From Mallotus nudiflorus (Eukaryota; Streptophyta; Magnoliopsida; Malpighiales; Euphorbiaceae), in assembly GCA_947683625.1 (NCBI GenBank), contig CANTUR010000009.1, positions 7,701,501 through 7,765,500 on the forward strand: DNA of 64,000 nucleotides. The letters run 5' to 3'. The first letter of the stretch is position 1. Every line of letters begins with the position of its first letter. Below the pieces are notes generated by a model, which was not told where the DNA came from, made no database searches, and worked only from the letters and a program-made list of their open reading frames with translations. The translations under genes were made by a program, and so were the position numbers. Shown in pieces: positions 11,870 through 23,748 of the stretch.

Positions 11870-13080
11870 AAGTCCTAACCGCTTATAAGTGTTGATATTT
11901 CCTCCTCAAAATACAACTTTAGTCGCTACCTATTCAATTTAAAGGGTTCACCTTTATTGCCTTGAATCACCATAGCTCCATGAGGAAATGTTTCCATTAC
12001 TATAAAAGGACCCGACTATCTAGACTTTCACTTCCCATGGAATAATCAAATTCTAGAATTGAACAAAAGAACTTTGTCCCCTTTTTCAAATTATTTTGGC
12101 TAAATCATTGCATCATGTCATTTATTTGTCTTGTCCTTATACAGATTTGCATTCTCACAAGCCATATTCCTTATTTCCTCTAGTTCAACTAGTTAGAGAA
12201 GTCACCTCTCCCCTACTTTCTTGTAATCCATATTCAAGGCTTTGATAGCCTAGTATTCTTTATGCTTGAGCTCCACTAGAAGATGTCAGGCTTTTCCAAA
12301 CACTAAATGATATGGTGACTTTCCAAGTGGAGTCTTACAAGCAGTTCTATAGGTCCATAATGCATCATTAAGCTTTAGTGCCCAATCTTTCTTATAGTTA
12401 TATACAGTGTTTTCTAGAATTTTCTTGAGTTCTTTATTACTCAATTCGACTTGCTCATTAGTATGTGGGTGGTATGGTGTGGAGACTTTGTGCTTTATAT
12501 TGTATCTTGATATGAGGACATTAAATTATTTGTTGTATAAATGACTTCCTCCATAACTTATAATGGCCCAGGGAGTCCCAAACCTTGTGAAGATATTTTT
12601 CAGGAATTTACATACCACTCTGGCATCATTTATAATATAAACTTGACCCTCAACCCACTTTGACATATAGTCAACACATACAAGAATGTAGCACTTTCCC
12701 AAAGATGAGAGAAATGGTCCTATAAAATCTATACCCCATACATCAAAGAGTTTAACCTTTAGGATTCCAGCTTGTAGCATCTCCTCCTTACTTGAAAGTC
12801 CCCTACTACACTGGCATTGATAACAATTCATAAGAAAATCACTAGCATCCTTAAAAATACAAGGCCAATACAATCCACTTTCAAGTATCATTGCTACTGT
12901 CCTATTTGATTTATAGTGTCTGCCATAGGGAGAACTATGACAATGTTGTATCACATCAGATATCTTAAGTTAGGAATGAACCTTCTCGCTAAGCCATCAT
13001 TACATAATTTCCACATATATGGGTCATCCCACACATAGCTCTTTTCATCATGCATGAGCTTCTTCTTTTATTGATATGAG
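11870..13080 (-). pseudogene. Athila integrase, copy B
   Basis: Gypsy integrase of the main pol. The linker before the zinc domain (DDPYMWKLCNDG-like) is readable at about 13035-12990. The zinc domain at 12954-12835 keeps H-H and C-x2-C (QHCHSSPYGRHY, then CYQCQ). The core has the first catalytic Asp in WGIDFIGPF. The second expected Asp is replaced (IISYGGSH instead of the usual ISDGGSH), so this copy could not be active. After a shift near 12520 the frame continues with STPYHPHT and DWALKLNDALW, then the C-terminal region with VLLFNSR-like and SGPFIV motifs. Stops and shifts occur throughout. Confidence 0.85.
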
Positions 13081-13209
13081 AAGTTTTTAGGAAGTTGACC
13101 ATATGATAGGAAATTATCCAGGTTTGCATTCCAAGAAATGAATGCAAGTGCAAATAGTGTGTCATCTGGAAAGGTTTCTTTGATAGATGCCATATCATTG
13201 CCCTCCTTT

Positions 13210-14400
13210 TCTAATTAAGATAGATGATCAGCTACCAAGTTTTTTTACCATTCTTATCTTTGATCACCATATCAAACTCTTAAAGTAGAAGTACCCATCA
13301 AATCAATCTTGGTTTATAATCTTTTTTGGATAATAGATATTTGATAACTGCATGATCTATATACACTGTTACTTTTAATCTTAGAAGATAAGACCAAAAT
13401 TTATTAAAAGCAAATACAATGCATCTTCTTTTCTGTTGTGATGTAGTTGAGTTGTGCTTCTGAAAGAGTTTTGTGTGCATAATATATCACATGTAGCCTT
13501 TTGTCTTTGTGTTGCCCAAGAACAACTCCTATGGCTTGGTATTAGCATCACACATCAGTCCAAATGGAAGACTCCAGTCTAGCAGTACAATAATAGGTGT
13601 TGATGTAAGTTACTTCTTTAACCTGTCAAATGGAAATTTACACTTATTAGTGAATTTAAAAGTGACATATTTTTCTAATAATTGAGAAAGAGGTTTAGAA
13701 ATTTTAGAAAAATCCTTAATTAAGTGTATGTAAAAGCCAACATGTCGAAGGAAACTACTAGCACCCTTCACATTAGTTGGGTAGCTGAGATTCTCAGTTG
13801 TCTCTATTTTAGCTTGGTCAACCACTATTCCCTTTACTGAAATCTAATGTCCCAAGACTATTCCTTCATCCATAATAAAGTGGAATTTTTCCCAATTAAG
13901 CACCAAATTATTTTCTTCACATCTTGCCAATACTTTCTCCAAATTATTAAGGTAGCCATCAAATGAATCTCTAAACACTGAGAAGTCATCCATCAAGATC
14001 TCTATGATATCCTCCACTAAACCAAAAAAGTTGGTTATCGTGCAACACTAAAATGTGGTACGGGCATTACATAAAACAAAAGGAATTCTCCTATAGGCAT
14101 ATATGCCATAAGGATAAGTGAATGTTATTTTCCCTTGGTCCTCTAAAGCTATAGTAATTTGATTGTAGCTCAAATAACCATCAAGTAAGCAATAGAGAGT
14201 ATTCCTTGTAATTCTCTCAAGAATTTGATCAATAAATTGCAAGGTAAAGTGATATTTTCTTGTGGCATTATTGAGCTTTCTATAATCAATACACACCCTC
14301 CAGCCAGTAACAACTCTTGTTGGAATTAACTCTCTTTCATCATTCTCCACTGTGGTCATCCCTCCTTTCTTTGGCACACACTAAATAGGGCTCATCCAAC
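13210..14400 (-). pseudogene. Athila reverse transcriptase and RNase H
   Basis: The RT N-terminal part (14048-14377) reads WRVCIDYRKLNNATRKYHF, then FIDQILERI and the catalytic-loop neighbourhood LLDGYLSYNQI, then TFTYPYGIYAYRRIPFVLCNA. The palm YxDD region (14010-13840) is broken up by substitutions and shifts. RT thumb sequence follows at 13610-13825 (FLRHVGFYIHLIKDFSKI and PLSQLL). The RNase H region at 13298-13480 keeps VYIDHAVIKYLLSKKD, which corresponds to the family's TDHAAIRYLL-type motif. The enzyme would copy element RNA to DNA; this copy is clearly dead. Confidence 0.85.
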
Positions 14401-14778
14401 TATAATCTAAGATCTATATATTGGGATTCAATCCCCTCTGTCATTCAATGATAGGTTTGCACCCATATTCCATCAGTATTTTATGCATACAGTAGGATGG
14501 GCTTATTCCTCTGATGTCAGAAATCTACCACCCAATAGCTTTCACTCTTCTTCTAGCATTTCCATAAGTAGGGTTTCTTATTCCAAGGTCAGTTTGGAAG
14601 AGATAATAATTGGTAGAGTTTGGTTGTCTCTTAGGAAGGTATATCTAAGGTGAGGTGGTAAAGGTTTTAGTTCAAGTGATGGTGGTGAAATAATGTAAGG
14701 TTATATGGGTTGGATATTTAGAGCTAATGGTGAATGCTAGTGAGGATGGTTTACTGGAGTAAGTTTATATTTAGGAGT

Positions 14779-15300
14779 TTATTTTGAGCTTTCCTCTACT
14801 TGCAGGTGATCATCAGCTACTTGTAGCTGAGTATAGAGAACTTCATTCACACATTCATCTACTACATCTAAGCGCATATAGAAATATCCATCGTTAGGCC
14901 ATTTACTTGCCTTATATATATCGAGGACACATTTTTCTTCTCGTACTCCTAATATGACAGTCCCTTCATGCACATCAATCAAGGCTTTAGCAGTATATAA
15001 GAATGGCATACCAAAGATCAAAGGCAGTTCCTCATCCTCTTTAAAATCAAGCACAATAAAATCAACAGGAAATATAAGCTTACCCGCTTTAACTAGCACA
15101 TCCTCAACAATTTCTAGTGGTTTCTTCATAGTACAATCCACCAGTTGAAGAATCATGTTTATACTTTTTGCTTCCAAATTCAGTTTCTTAAAAATGGATA
15201 GGGGCATAAGGTTTATAAAGGCACCCAAATCACAAAGTGCTTTCTGAAAGTGCATACTCCCTATCTCACATGGGATGGTTAGACATCTAGGGTGCCTAAG
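14779..15300 (-). pseudogene. Athila aspartic protease
   Basis: This 158-codon open stretch contains the Athila protease active-site region, LCDLGAFINLMPLSIFKKL. The family normally reads CDLGASINLMPLS, so the catalytic Asp is kept. Downstream LVDCTMKKPLEIVEDVLVK and PLIFGMPFLYTAKALIDV form the flap and the second hydrophobic (I-L-G-R/P-F-L-like) segment. The enzyme would release Gag and Pol products. It is the longest intact stretch of this pol, although the flanking gag and RT are broken. Confidence 0.85.
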
Positions 15301-15719
15301 CTTGCTTGGAAGCTTGTTTAAAATTAGAGCACCATCTCTAGTCCTTCCAACTTATTTTTATTGGACATCAAGTCTTTGAGAAATTTTGCATACTTTGGCA
15401 TTTAAGCAATGGCCTCCATAAAAGGTATGTTTACATGGATATTCTTAAGCATGTCAAGGAATTTTGAAAACTAAGGATTAAGCTCTGTTGCTTTGAACCT
15501 CTATGGGTAGGGAATGGGTGGCTTATATATTCTTTCATTACTTTCTTTAGTCCCCTTCGATTCTCCTTTATTCTTCACTTTATTAGAACTTTCCTCACTA
15601 GTGTCCTTTCTCTGTTTGCCTGAGCTGGACTTTACATGTAGTTCCACTTCTTTACGACTTCTTAGAGCTATAGCTTTTATTTACTCCCTTGGATTTTTCT
15701 CAGTGTTTCTTGATAGGTT

Positions 15720-17060
15720 TCCTTAATTTTGTGATGTCAGTGCATTTACTATCTGGCCCATTTGCACTTTAAGATTATGAATGGAAGAAGAGTGGTTCTT
15801 GAACATCAACTGAGTGTCTTTTTGTATTTGGTCCACCTTTGGCTCTAACTTTCAAATAGAATCTTCTTGAAGAGTCAACCTTTTATCTATCATCTCCATG
15901 AACTTTTTTAGCTTGCCTTCAAGAGATGAGTTTTAGCTTTATGGGGTTGGATGGTGCAGGTTTTGAAAAGCTGAGTTTCCAAAACTAGAAGGTGGTTGTA
16001 TATTCTACCCTTGCTCTCCTTGATTCTTCTATGAGAAATTTGGATGGTTTCTTTAGGATGAGATGTAAGTATTTCTGTATGGATTAGTCCGGTTTTGTAC
16101 ATAATTGGCACGCTTCATATTTTATATCATAGCACAATTGCTAGTACCATGCTCCCCTTGACATAACTCAAATCTTAAAGTGGCAGTTGTTGAAAGAGCA
16201 TTAACATTCATCTTATTCAGTTCATAGGTTAAAGCATCTACCTTTGTAGTGACCATACTTAAACCATCAAGTCCCATCACACCCTATTTCTTTGTTATCA
16301 TGGCCTGCTCATTATTCTATAAGTATTGAGCTATATCAGTATCCTCAAACAAATTGAGAATATCCTATTGAGTTTTATTCATGATAGAGCCTCTACAGGC
16401 TGCATCAATATTGCACCTAACCATCGGATTAATGCCCTTGTAGAAAGACTATACCAAATCCCAAGTAGGAATTAAGTACGAATGATATTGTCTCTATAAG
16501 TCCTTGAATTGCTCCAATGTTTCAAAAAGTGATTCGTCATCTGTCTGATAGAAAGAATTAATCTCACATTTAATTCTCAGAGATTTAGCAGGCAAAAAAT
16601 ATTTATTAAAGAAGACTATGTACATCTCATTCCAAGTTATAATGGAGTTTTGAGGTAACCCAGCAAACCACCTAACTACCTTGTTTGTGAGAGAAAAAGG
16701 AAACATAATAAGGTGGATGGCTTCTGAAGGTACTCCATTCATCGATAAAGTTCCATAATACTCCATAAATTGATACATATGTGCAATGGGATCCTCTGAG
16801 GGTAGTCCATAAAACTATGAACTTTGGATCATTTGAATCATGCCAAGTTTGATCTTAAAGTTGTTTGCTGTAATTGCTAGAGGCATAATTGGATTTTTGA
16901 TCTTGCCATATATTAGAGTTTAGACACTCTATCATGGTTCTGTTAGCCATCAGATTCTGGCACTAGTTGAGGAGGTGATTTATATTATTTTGATTATTGA
17001 TGTTGTCGACTCCTTCTCCTCCACCATTGGTGTCGTTAGGATTATTTACTTAATTCATGA
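15720..17060 (-). pseudogene. Athila gag
   Basis: Decayed Gag. Block 16494-16778 has the Retrotrans_gag signature: GTLSMNGVPSEAIHLIMFPF, then KVVRWFAGLPQNSIITWNEM, YIVFFNKYFLPAK, and ESLFETLEQFKDL. The C-terminal part near 16110-16020 reads NRTNPYRNTY and NHPNFS in a different frame, the usual tail of Athila Gag. Sequence at 15900-15740 corresponds to the coiled-coil-like end (LEPKVDQIQKD and NLKVQMGQIVNAL in part). The N-terminal part towards 17060 is broken by stops. The protein would form the capsid. Confidence 0.8.
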
Positions 17061-17260
17061 CTACTTACTACTCTCTTCACCTTGTATGGAATGATTTGTC
17101 AATTTTAAGATCGAATGCTTTAAGCTCTTCACTAAGGATTCGAGTTTTACGCATACACCTAGTACCTACCAAAAGAAAAGAAAAATAAAACTAAAAATAA
17201 AATGAAAAAAAACTTGATGTGAAAAGTAAATCAAACAAGCTACTTTTAATATTACTCTCT

Positions 17261-17278
17261 TTTACAGTAATGACGCTA
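17261..17278 (-). other. Decayed primer-binding site (Athila)
   Basis: On the minus strand the sequence reads TAGCGTCATTACTGTAAA, six bases after the LTR. Athila elements usually carry TGGCGCCGTTGCCGGGGA (commonly assigned to tRNA-Asp). Nearly all differences from that sequence are G-to-A or C-to-T, as expected from decay of methylated cytosines. Confidence 0.65.
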
Positions 17279-17284
17279 AAAACT

Positions 17285-18652
17285 TGATGCGATTTTGCAA
17301 GTATATGGGTCAAGTTATAGAATAGGAATGTAAGTCCATATATTGATCCCACAGGGAAGAGGATAAGTATTAATTTGCTTAATTTACTTGCTTGTCCAAA
17401 CATATCAATTTTTATATGTTTTGAAATAATTAAAATTAAAAGTACAATTAAGTTATTATGAATGAGCAGTGGAAAGCATATACTAGAGTTTCTCCTTTCA
17501 CCTGGATCTGTGTTAACTCAAAATATAATTTATATATTCTCTATCATAGTCATATTTAAGATGCTACTACTGTAATTCTTATAACTCTCAATTGGTATCT
17601 CTACTCATATTAAGATTTAATAGTTTTTATTCTAGGTCCCTAAGTTTAAATCTCCTTTCGATCTCAATACTCTTAGTGTAGCATGATTAAATATAAATAT
17701 TATAATTGTAAGTATAAATCTTCTCTCAGTCTCAATATACTCTCTAAGATAATTGAATCATTCATGAAGAATAAAAATAAAAACCATAAACATGACATGA
17801 ACTGAGAATATATTTAAAAGAAATATGAGTTCAATACATCTCTAGGTTACTTATATAACTCTATTACAAAATGAGATTAAGCTATCCTGATTATACAAAG
17901 AACAATAAAATAATAAATAGATACGGCTAACATAATAAAAATATACGATAAAAAAAGATTGAACTCCCTAATTCTTATAAATATTGCTCCCTGCTGCCAA
18001 TCTCTTTGTTGTCCACTTGTAATCTGATGCGGATGAATGAGTTTTACTTCCTATCTTCACTATGTTTTTCTCTATTTTCCTCTATCTATTATTTTCTGTT
18101 GTCCAGTGCTTGTTCTTAGCTATGCAAGTTTATGTTGCTCTTATATCCTTTGAATTAAGGTTGAATATGACTAATGCATGGTGTAGCATCATTTATTGAG
18201 AAAGGCAAGGCCGTGCATGCACATATGGTTGCATGGTCATGCACTTATATAGAACAAGGATGACACGGCCATGCATTTGTGTAGTGCAAGGATGACATGA
18301 CTGTGTCATGCCTTACATGGTCATGCATCTTGCATGCACATTAGTAGCATGGCTATGAGCTATTTCTTGCATTCGTTGGCACGATCATGCATGTAATTGC
18401 ATGGCTGTGCACTCTTGAAGCCTAAGTTTTACACACTTATTTTTAGAGATAGATAAAAATTCAGTGAGAGCAATACAAAAATTAGACAATAAATATAAAA
18501 CTACTAATTTATTTAATTAATGCATGCTTATATCTATACTTTACTTAAATGTCCTAATATTTTATAATTGCTAATTTATTAATTATTTTGCATAAATTAG
18601 AGAATTATGATAAAAAGTCTAATTTTTAATAGTAAAAGGAGATTATTAGTCA
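17285..18652 (-). repeat. Athila 5' LTR
   Basis: Collinear with 2486-4227. It begins TGATGCG at 17285 and ends near ATTAGTCA at 18652 (plus-strand reading). It is shorter by about 370 bp through internal deletions, one near 17585-17595. The palindrome cluster (18178-18415) has about eight units. The decayed PBS lies just inside. Confidence 0.8.
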
Positions 18653-20833
18653 TCCATATTTAAGTGGTTAGGGTTCATTACTGCCTATACACTTGTCTTA
18701 ATCATACTTGGGTATATGGTGTGTGGTGGCCCTAGTCAGTAAAGTGTAGGGATGACTGTTTAGCCTAGATGGGATCCATTACCTGGAGTGAATCAAGATA
18801 AGATCCTTTAGTATCTAAGTTCTTTCTTGATGAATAATTTCCTGGCCAAGATAGATATGACATGAACTGAAAGAGTTTTAGTGTTGGTTATATTTTATCA
18901 AGAATAGAACTTAAGATGAGGTCATATGATATAACTATTAGAGTTTGACTAAACCATGACTCTAGGCTATATCGAGATCTTTCAATGAAGGGATTTTAGT
19001 GCATGGTAATTATGACCAAAGGGTTCATGTGAATCAATACATGCATTCATTTCTAATTGGGTGGTTGTGATATTGATGCTAGGGTCACTCATAACTTATG
19101 AGAACTAAACATGGATAATTGGAATTTTCACATTTAGACTTGAAAGGAGTTTTAAATAATGTCAAGTGCTGATATTATCTTCTCGATGCTAATTAGACAT
19201 GAACATAGTAAGTCACCTAAAAGAGTTTCACCAAATCACCATTAACATTAATCTAATTATTAATTAAAGAGTTTAATCAATTAATTAAGATTAATATTGG
19301 ATATATGCTTTAAGCAACCATTCTAACATATCATGAAATCTAATTAAAGTAAAGGGTTTAATTATTAATTTATACTTAATTAATATGAAATATTAATTAA
19401 GGTATTAAATTAATAATATATATGATTTCTAATTGGACCTAGATTAATGGCCCAAGTTGTTTGGACCTAGGTCCAAAAGAGATTTGGACCAAAGACTATT
19501 CCAAGATGTAGAGGAAGCCCATGAACCTTATTTAGGCTCATTTGCCTAATGGATTGGTATTGGGCCAAGTGTTCGCCCAATTGCCAATCCCAAATCAATG
19601 TGAATATGACTTAGTCAAATTTTTCATATTAGGCATGCATTATCTCTTAAGTGTATTATGTTGAGTATGGCAAATTTGTCATGTTAGGTACATTATCTCA
19701 TAACTGTCTAATGTTGACCATGTCAAATTTGTCATATTAGTCACATTATCTCTTAAGTGTATAATGTTAACCATGTCAAATTTGACATGTTAGGCACATT
19801 ATCTCTTAAGTGTATAATGTTGACCATGATAAATTTGTCATGTTAGGCACATTATCTCTTCATTGTATAATGTTGACCATGACAAATTTGTCATGTTATA
19901 CACATTATCTCTTAAGTTTATAATGTTGACCATGTCACGTTTGTCATGTTACGCACATTATCTCTTTAGTATATAATGTTAAACATGTCAAATTTGTCAT
20001 CTTAGGCACATTATCTCTTAAGTGTATAATGTTGAACATGTCAAATTTGTCTTGTTAGGCACATTATCTCTTAAGTGTATAATGTTGAACATGTCAAATT
20101 TGTCTTATTAGGCACATTATCTCTTAAGTGTATAATGTTAACCTTGGGTAAATTAAATATTAGGGTTCATTGATTAATGTAGATAAAGTATGTGGACATA
20201 TACATGAGATGTATTCAATTCTCTACATACTTATCTCTTACACAAGTTGTAGACCTATCATGATAAGTTGTATACATATTATGTAAGTAATGATGTCATA
20301 GAGTGTGCTTTCTCTACATATAAATACATAACCTAAGATATGTTTCTTAGGTTAGAAAAATTAGAGATTTTTTACGAAAACAAAAAAAACAAAAGAAAGA
20401 AACGCATACATACTAAAACCTTAAGTGTTCTTGCAAAAAGATTAAATTGGTGCAAGTTTGTAAGGGTCATTAGGGAGGTCACTTACCACTAATTCAATAT
20501 AAGCAAGAAGGTAAATTGGAGGAGCTTTGGTGTTTCAAGCTAGAGGCCTAACATTTGGGAGTCTAAAGCATTGATTCAAGAGGTAAATCCAAGAACATCA
20601 AAGCTTATAGAATAATTGTAGTCTACTTCAAACCTAGGAGTTTGTAAGTATTACTAAACTTAGAATTCCTAGGTTATTTTTTTGATATTTAGCTATTTAT
20701 TAAATGAAAATTGGATCCTTGGGATTGGAAATCTTCATATGATGAAGGGTTGTGCAAGTGAAATTTTTGAAATTTCATCCTATTCAAGGCATGTGCTCAC
20801 CACGCATAGTCATTGCATAACTATTTCCTTTCA
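18653..20833 (+). repeat. Probable LTR of an old plus-strand copia
   Basis: The right end is well placed: the sequence ends CA at 20833, followed by one spacer base and a copia-type PBS. The left end cannot be fixed because no second copy is in the window; it may start anywhere between 18653 and about 18800. It contains the 53-bp array at 19610-20150 and AT-rich sequence. No coding signal was found. Confidence 0.5.
19610..20150 (+). repeat. 53-bp tandem array
   Basis: About ten direct copies of a 53-bp unit, with cores such as CACATTATCTCTTAAGTGTA followed by TAATGTTGACCATG. Around 19880 the unit centre is the perfect 18-bp palindrome CATGACAAATTTGTCATG; other copies carry one or two changes in it. 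The array sits inside the probable LTR. Confidence 0.85.
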
Positions 20834-20834
20834 G

Positions 20835-20846
20835 TGATATCCGAGC
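20835..20846 (+). other. Copia primer-binding site (initiator Met tRNA), decayed
   Basis: TGATATCCGAGC differs at two positions from TGGTATCAGAGC, the usual plant copia PBS complementary to initiator tRNA-Met. One G separates it from the LTR end, the same layout as in the younger copia at 29703-29716. Confidence 0.6.
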
Positions 20847-22062
20847 TTCTTTTTTCACTTAACATATGCTAAATTTATTGATAATTTTAAGTGTTGTGAT
20901 TGTGATGATTATGATTATTGTTAATTACAAGTGTTGTGGCTAAACTTATGTAAAAATGCTTGACATACATACATGGAATGATCATGGACTTAGTTTACAT
21001 TCTTAGTTTTATGATAATAATTAATTTTCATTTGGTATGCAATTAAATGTTAATTACACATAATTAGGATGTAATATTCACCTTGGTATGCCAAGGTTTA
21101 AATGTAATATACAAGGTTTGTGATTTGGAGCCTTAAGAGTTTAAGTTGGAGATCCTTGAAGATGATCATTAAAGCCCAAGGTGATAAAGCCCATGATCTT
21201 AAATTCCATGGAGTCTAAGCCCTTAATATATTCTAAGAGTTAGAATAAGATTAGGAAAGGCCCATGATCACTCCATATTTATGCATTCGTCATGCATGTT
21301 CTGTATGTTGGGACATGCTATATATGTATATGTGATATATGTATATGATTGGATGCCATGCCATATATGTATGTGATATATATATAAATGGCTAATGTGC
21401 AAAGTGAGACACTAATTAAAGACCCAAAAATCTTCCAAACTAAATATAGGTATGGGCTCTCCATTGAAGCAATAACTTGCATGGTTTTAGGATTTTGTAC
21501 ACCGGCTATGGATACATAGGGTTGTACATAACGCCTAAAACATTCATGTAGTATTATTTTTAAGCATGAGATGTTATGGGTGTATAGATACACTATAGGT
21601 CAAGAGTGGCAAATAGGAGTACCTAAGATTTGTAGTGTTCAAATCCAAACATTATATTATTTCAATGGTGAGGACGTAACTAATATAAAGTGGTCAAGAA
21701 TGACAATGTGTACCTAAGATCTTAAATCATTAGGAGCTAGATTGATGGAACCTCACATGAGATGTGATGGATAAGAATTGTCCACTTAATGGTAACTAAT
21801 ATTCCAAGAATAGCAATGTGTACTTGAGGGATATTAGTGACCCATTAAAAATTCCATCACCCACTAGAAATCCATCTAATAAGGGATTTTCGTTTCCTAT
21901 GTTGGAAGTGTAGGATTAGCCAAGTTAGTGGGAGACCATTGTGATTAAAGACCAAATCTAATGGTAAAAAGTTATCAATGTCATTATAGCTAATAATCTT
22001 GTTATATTTTTTAGTAATTTGATAATATGAGGTCATCAAAACCCACTAAGCATCATTATAAA
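20847..22062 (+). other. Leader of the old plus-strand copia
   Basis: Non-coding sequence between PBS and gag. It contains a TA/TG-rich patch (21315-21385). It also has three imperfect repeats of a sentence-like unit containing CAATGTGTACCTAAGATC or a variant, at about 21605, 21690 and 21805. I recognise no gene. Confidence 0.5.
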
Positions 22063-22261
22063 AAATGATAGACTCATTGTACCTAATTTTATTGATTGGA
22101 TATGAAATCTAAAAGTTATTTTTGCCTCCGAATGTGTTTTATATGTTTTGGAACAAAGTGCTCTCAAACCCCTTCCACCAAATGCTATGTAAGAAGAATA
22201 TGACACTGTTGCAAAGTGGAAAGATGATGACTTACAAGCACATTACATTATATGGACTTCC
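22063..22261 (+). pseudogene. Copia gag start, split by the younger copia (left part)
   Basis: Plus-strand frame of a Ty1/copia Gag (UBN2-type N-terminus). Readable are NDRLIVPNFIDWI, an internal stop, NLKVIFASECVLYVLEQ, another stop, and EEYDTVAKWKDDDLQAHY. The frame ends at the target duplication CTTCC and resumes in the same frame at 31256 (MSNELHRQQEKYTNAN). The pattern matches the family order: G-x-N-F-x-DW, then VLYVL, then the KW-D and ASMSNELQ-like helix. The gene was already broken by stops, or has decayed since. Confidence 0.75.
22257..22261. repeat. Target-site duplication CTTCC
   Basis: CTTCC at 22257-22261 is repeated exactly at 31251-31255, directly outside the two LTRs of the minus-strand copia. 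Confidence 0.95.
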
Positions 22262-23734
22262 TGTTGGGGTCCATGATGCAAACACAGTGGAAAAATTAAA
22301 ATTTTGTCACGTTCCCAAGCCAGGATCCATGTAATTCGACTAATAGATTAAATCTAGGGTTTTTAATAATCTTACCAAAATGCAGAAGAGGCAAGATTCT
22401 CTGGAAGGATGAGAGGGGGTTCACACCGGTGACACCTTACCTCGAGCTTTTTGTCTTGGTTGTTCGGATCAAGACGTCTCCAAAAGGATGCGTCCTCTAT
22501 AGGTATCCACACGAACAACCCTTCACAAAATGAATTTGAGTGTGTGTGCTAGCAACCTCTTGACTATCTCACAAATCAAGAACAAAAGGAAAAACTCTGT
22601 CTTTGTTTTCTAAGAGGAAAGAAAACGAATTTGGAGGCAAAAACAAGTGTGTGAAACCCTAAAGAATATAACATATTTATAGACTCCAAGTTAGGGTTTC
22701 AAAAATAATATCTTATTTATTTATTTAAAATAACATTTATCTTAAATAAATAAACAAATAAATAAAACACTTTAATTATTTATTTTCACAGAGTTTATTT
22801 TGGGCTTATTAAACCCATATCCGTTTTGGGCTTGTTCTAAGTGTGTGACCCTGTAGGTTCACATAACATTGGCAGTGGGCCTAAATCTCTATTTAGGCCT
22901 ACAAGTCATAAGTGGCCTTTAGCAAGACATTATGACTACCCAAGTCATGTGAAGTCAATAATCCGACATAACCTAATTACAATGAATTTTATTGTCCCTT
23001 TATCACATGATATCTTAATTGAACATAAGGCATAGAATGTCATGCTTATATAGTTCAATATTATGACTTGATTCCAAGTAGACTGAAAATGATAACTCTT
23101 TATCAATTCATTTCAGCATGGCCATGCATTTTCATTCAGCCTATCTCATCAAGGGGCCTTTAGATATCTTTCTCATATTAATGAGGGATAAATTCCTTCT
23201 AAATCACTCACATTCCTCACATAACTAATTGTATATCCAACAACATTCTTTTAATCATCTGGTTAAAGATAATGTTAGAATGTGTCAAAACATAAAATAG
23301 CTATGTAGAAATCCATGATGATTTCAAGGTCAAAGGACCGAAATAAAATTACTGTGATAAGAAATACTTATGACAATAATCTATGTAGTATTCTCATAGT
23401 GGGTCAATCCAGTACATGATCTCTCATTATGTACCTATGAGTTGACTTAATATCTCATATTTATGATTAGTAAAACATAACCATCAGTCAACATCATACT
23501 AGCCTTAATACTTTAATATTCATATAATGAATAAATGGCTAGGGATAATTAGAATAGAACTCTTATTTTAATCTAAGGGTTTTACTATCAAGTCACATAC
23601 TTGATGGCCTTAGTAAGAATTAACCATTCATGTAATTATCATAAAATCAAATGATAATATAATACCTCTTTATTAATAAAATAAGAAAGTCAATACATAA
23701 TCACAAATGATTGACCTAGTGCATATCACTAACA
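22262..23734 (-). repeat. Copia 3' LTR
   Basis: On the plus strand it runs from TGTTGGGGTCC to CACTAACA. Relative to the other LTR it lacks 64 bp (opposite 30157-30220) and has four extra bases in a GTGTGTG run near 22842. The 64-bp difference is bordered by TC on both sides, so a microhomology deletion here is the simplest reading. Substitutions are concentrated in the first 350 bp or so; the remaining 900 bp are almost identical. Confidence 0.95.
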
Positions 23735-23748
23735 ATCTCCCACTTGCA
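23735..23748 (-). other. Copia polypurine tract
   Basis: Minus-strand TGCAAGTGGGAGAT lies between the stop codon of the RNase H frame (23749-23751) and the LTR start TGTTAG. It primes plus-strand synthesis. Confidence 0.85.

Larger units (their letters stand above)
2486..18652 (-). mobile_element. Composite Athila-type Ty3/gypsy element
   Basis: This is a minus-strand LTR retrotransposon of about 16 kb bounded by related LTRs at 2486-4227 and 17285-18652. Read right to left it has a 5' LTR, decayed PBS, gag, protease, RT, RNase H, integrase, a spacer and an ATHILA ORF-1 region. It then repeats an integrase tail, spacer and ORF-1 before the PPT and 3' LTR. That order and the ORF-1 downstream of pol define the Athila lineage. 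All coding parts carry stops or shifts. The 5-bp flanks (TTATA left, TCCAT right) do not match, so the two ends probably come from different insertions joined by recombination. This fits the doubled 3' half. Confidence 0.8.

Noticed and set aside
19610..20150. CRISPR-like regular repeats
   Set aside because: The units are contiguous 53-bp direct repeats with no unique spacers, inside plant LTR sequence.
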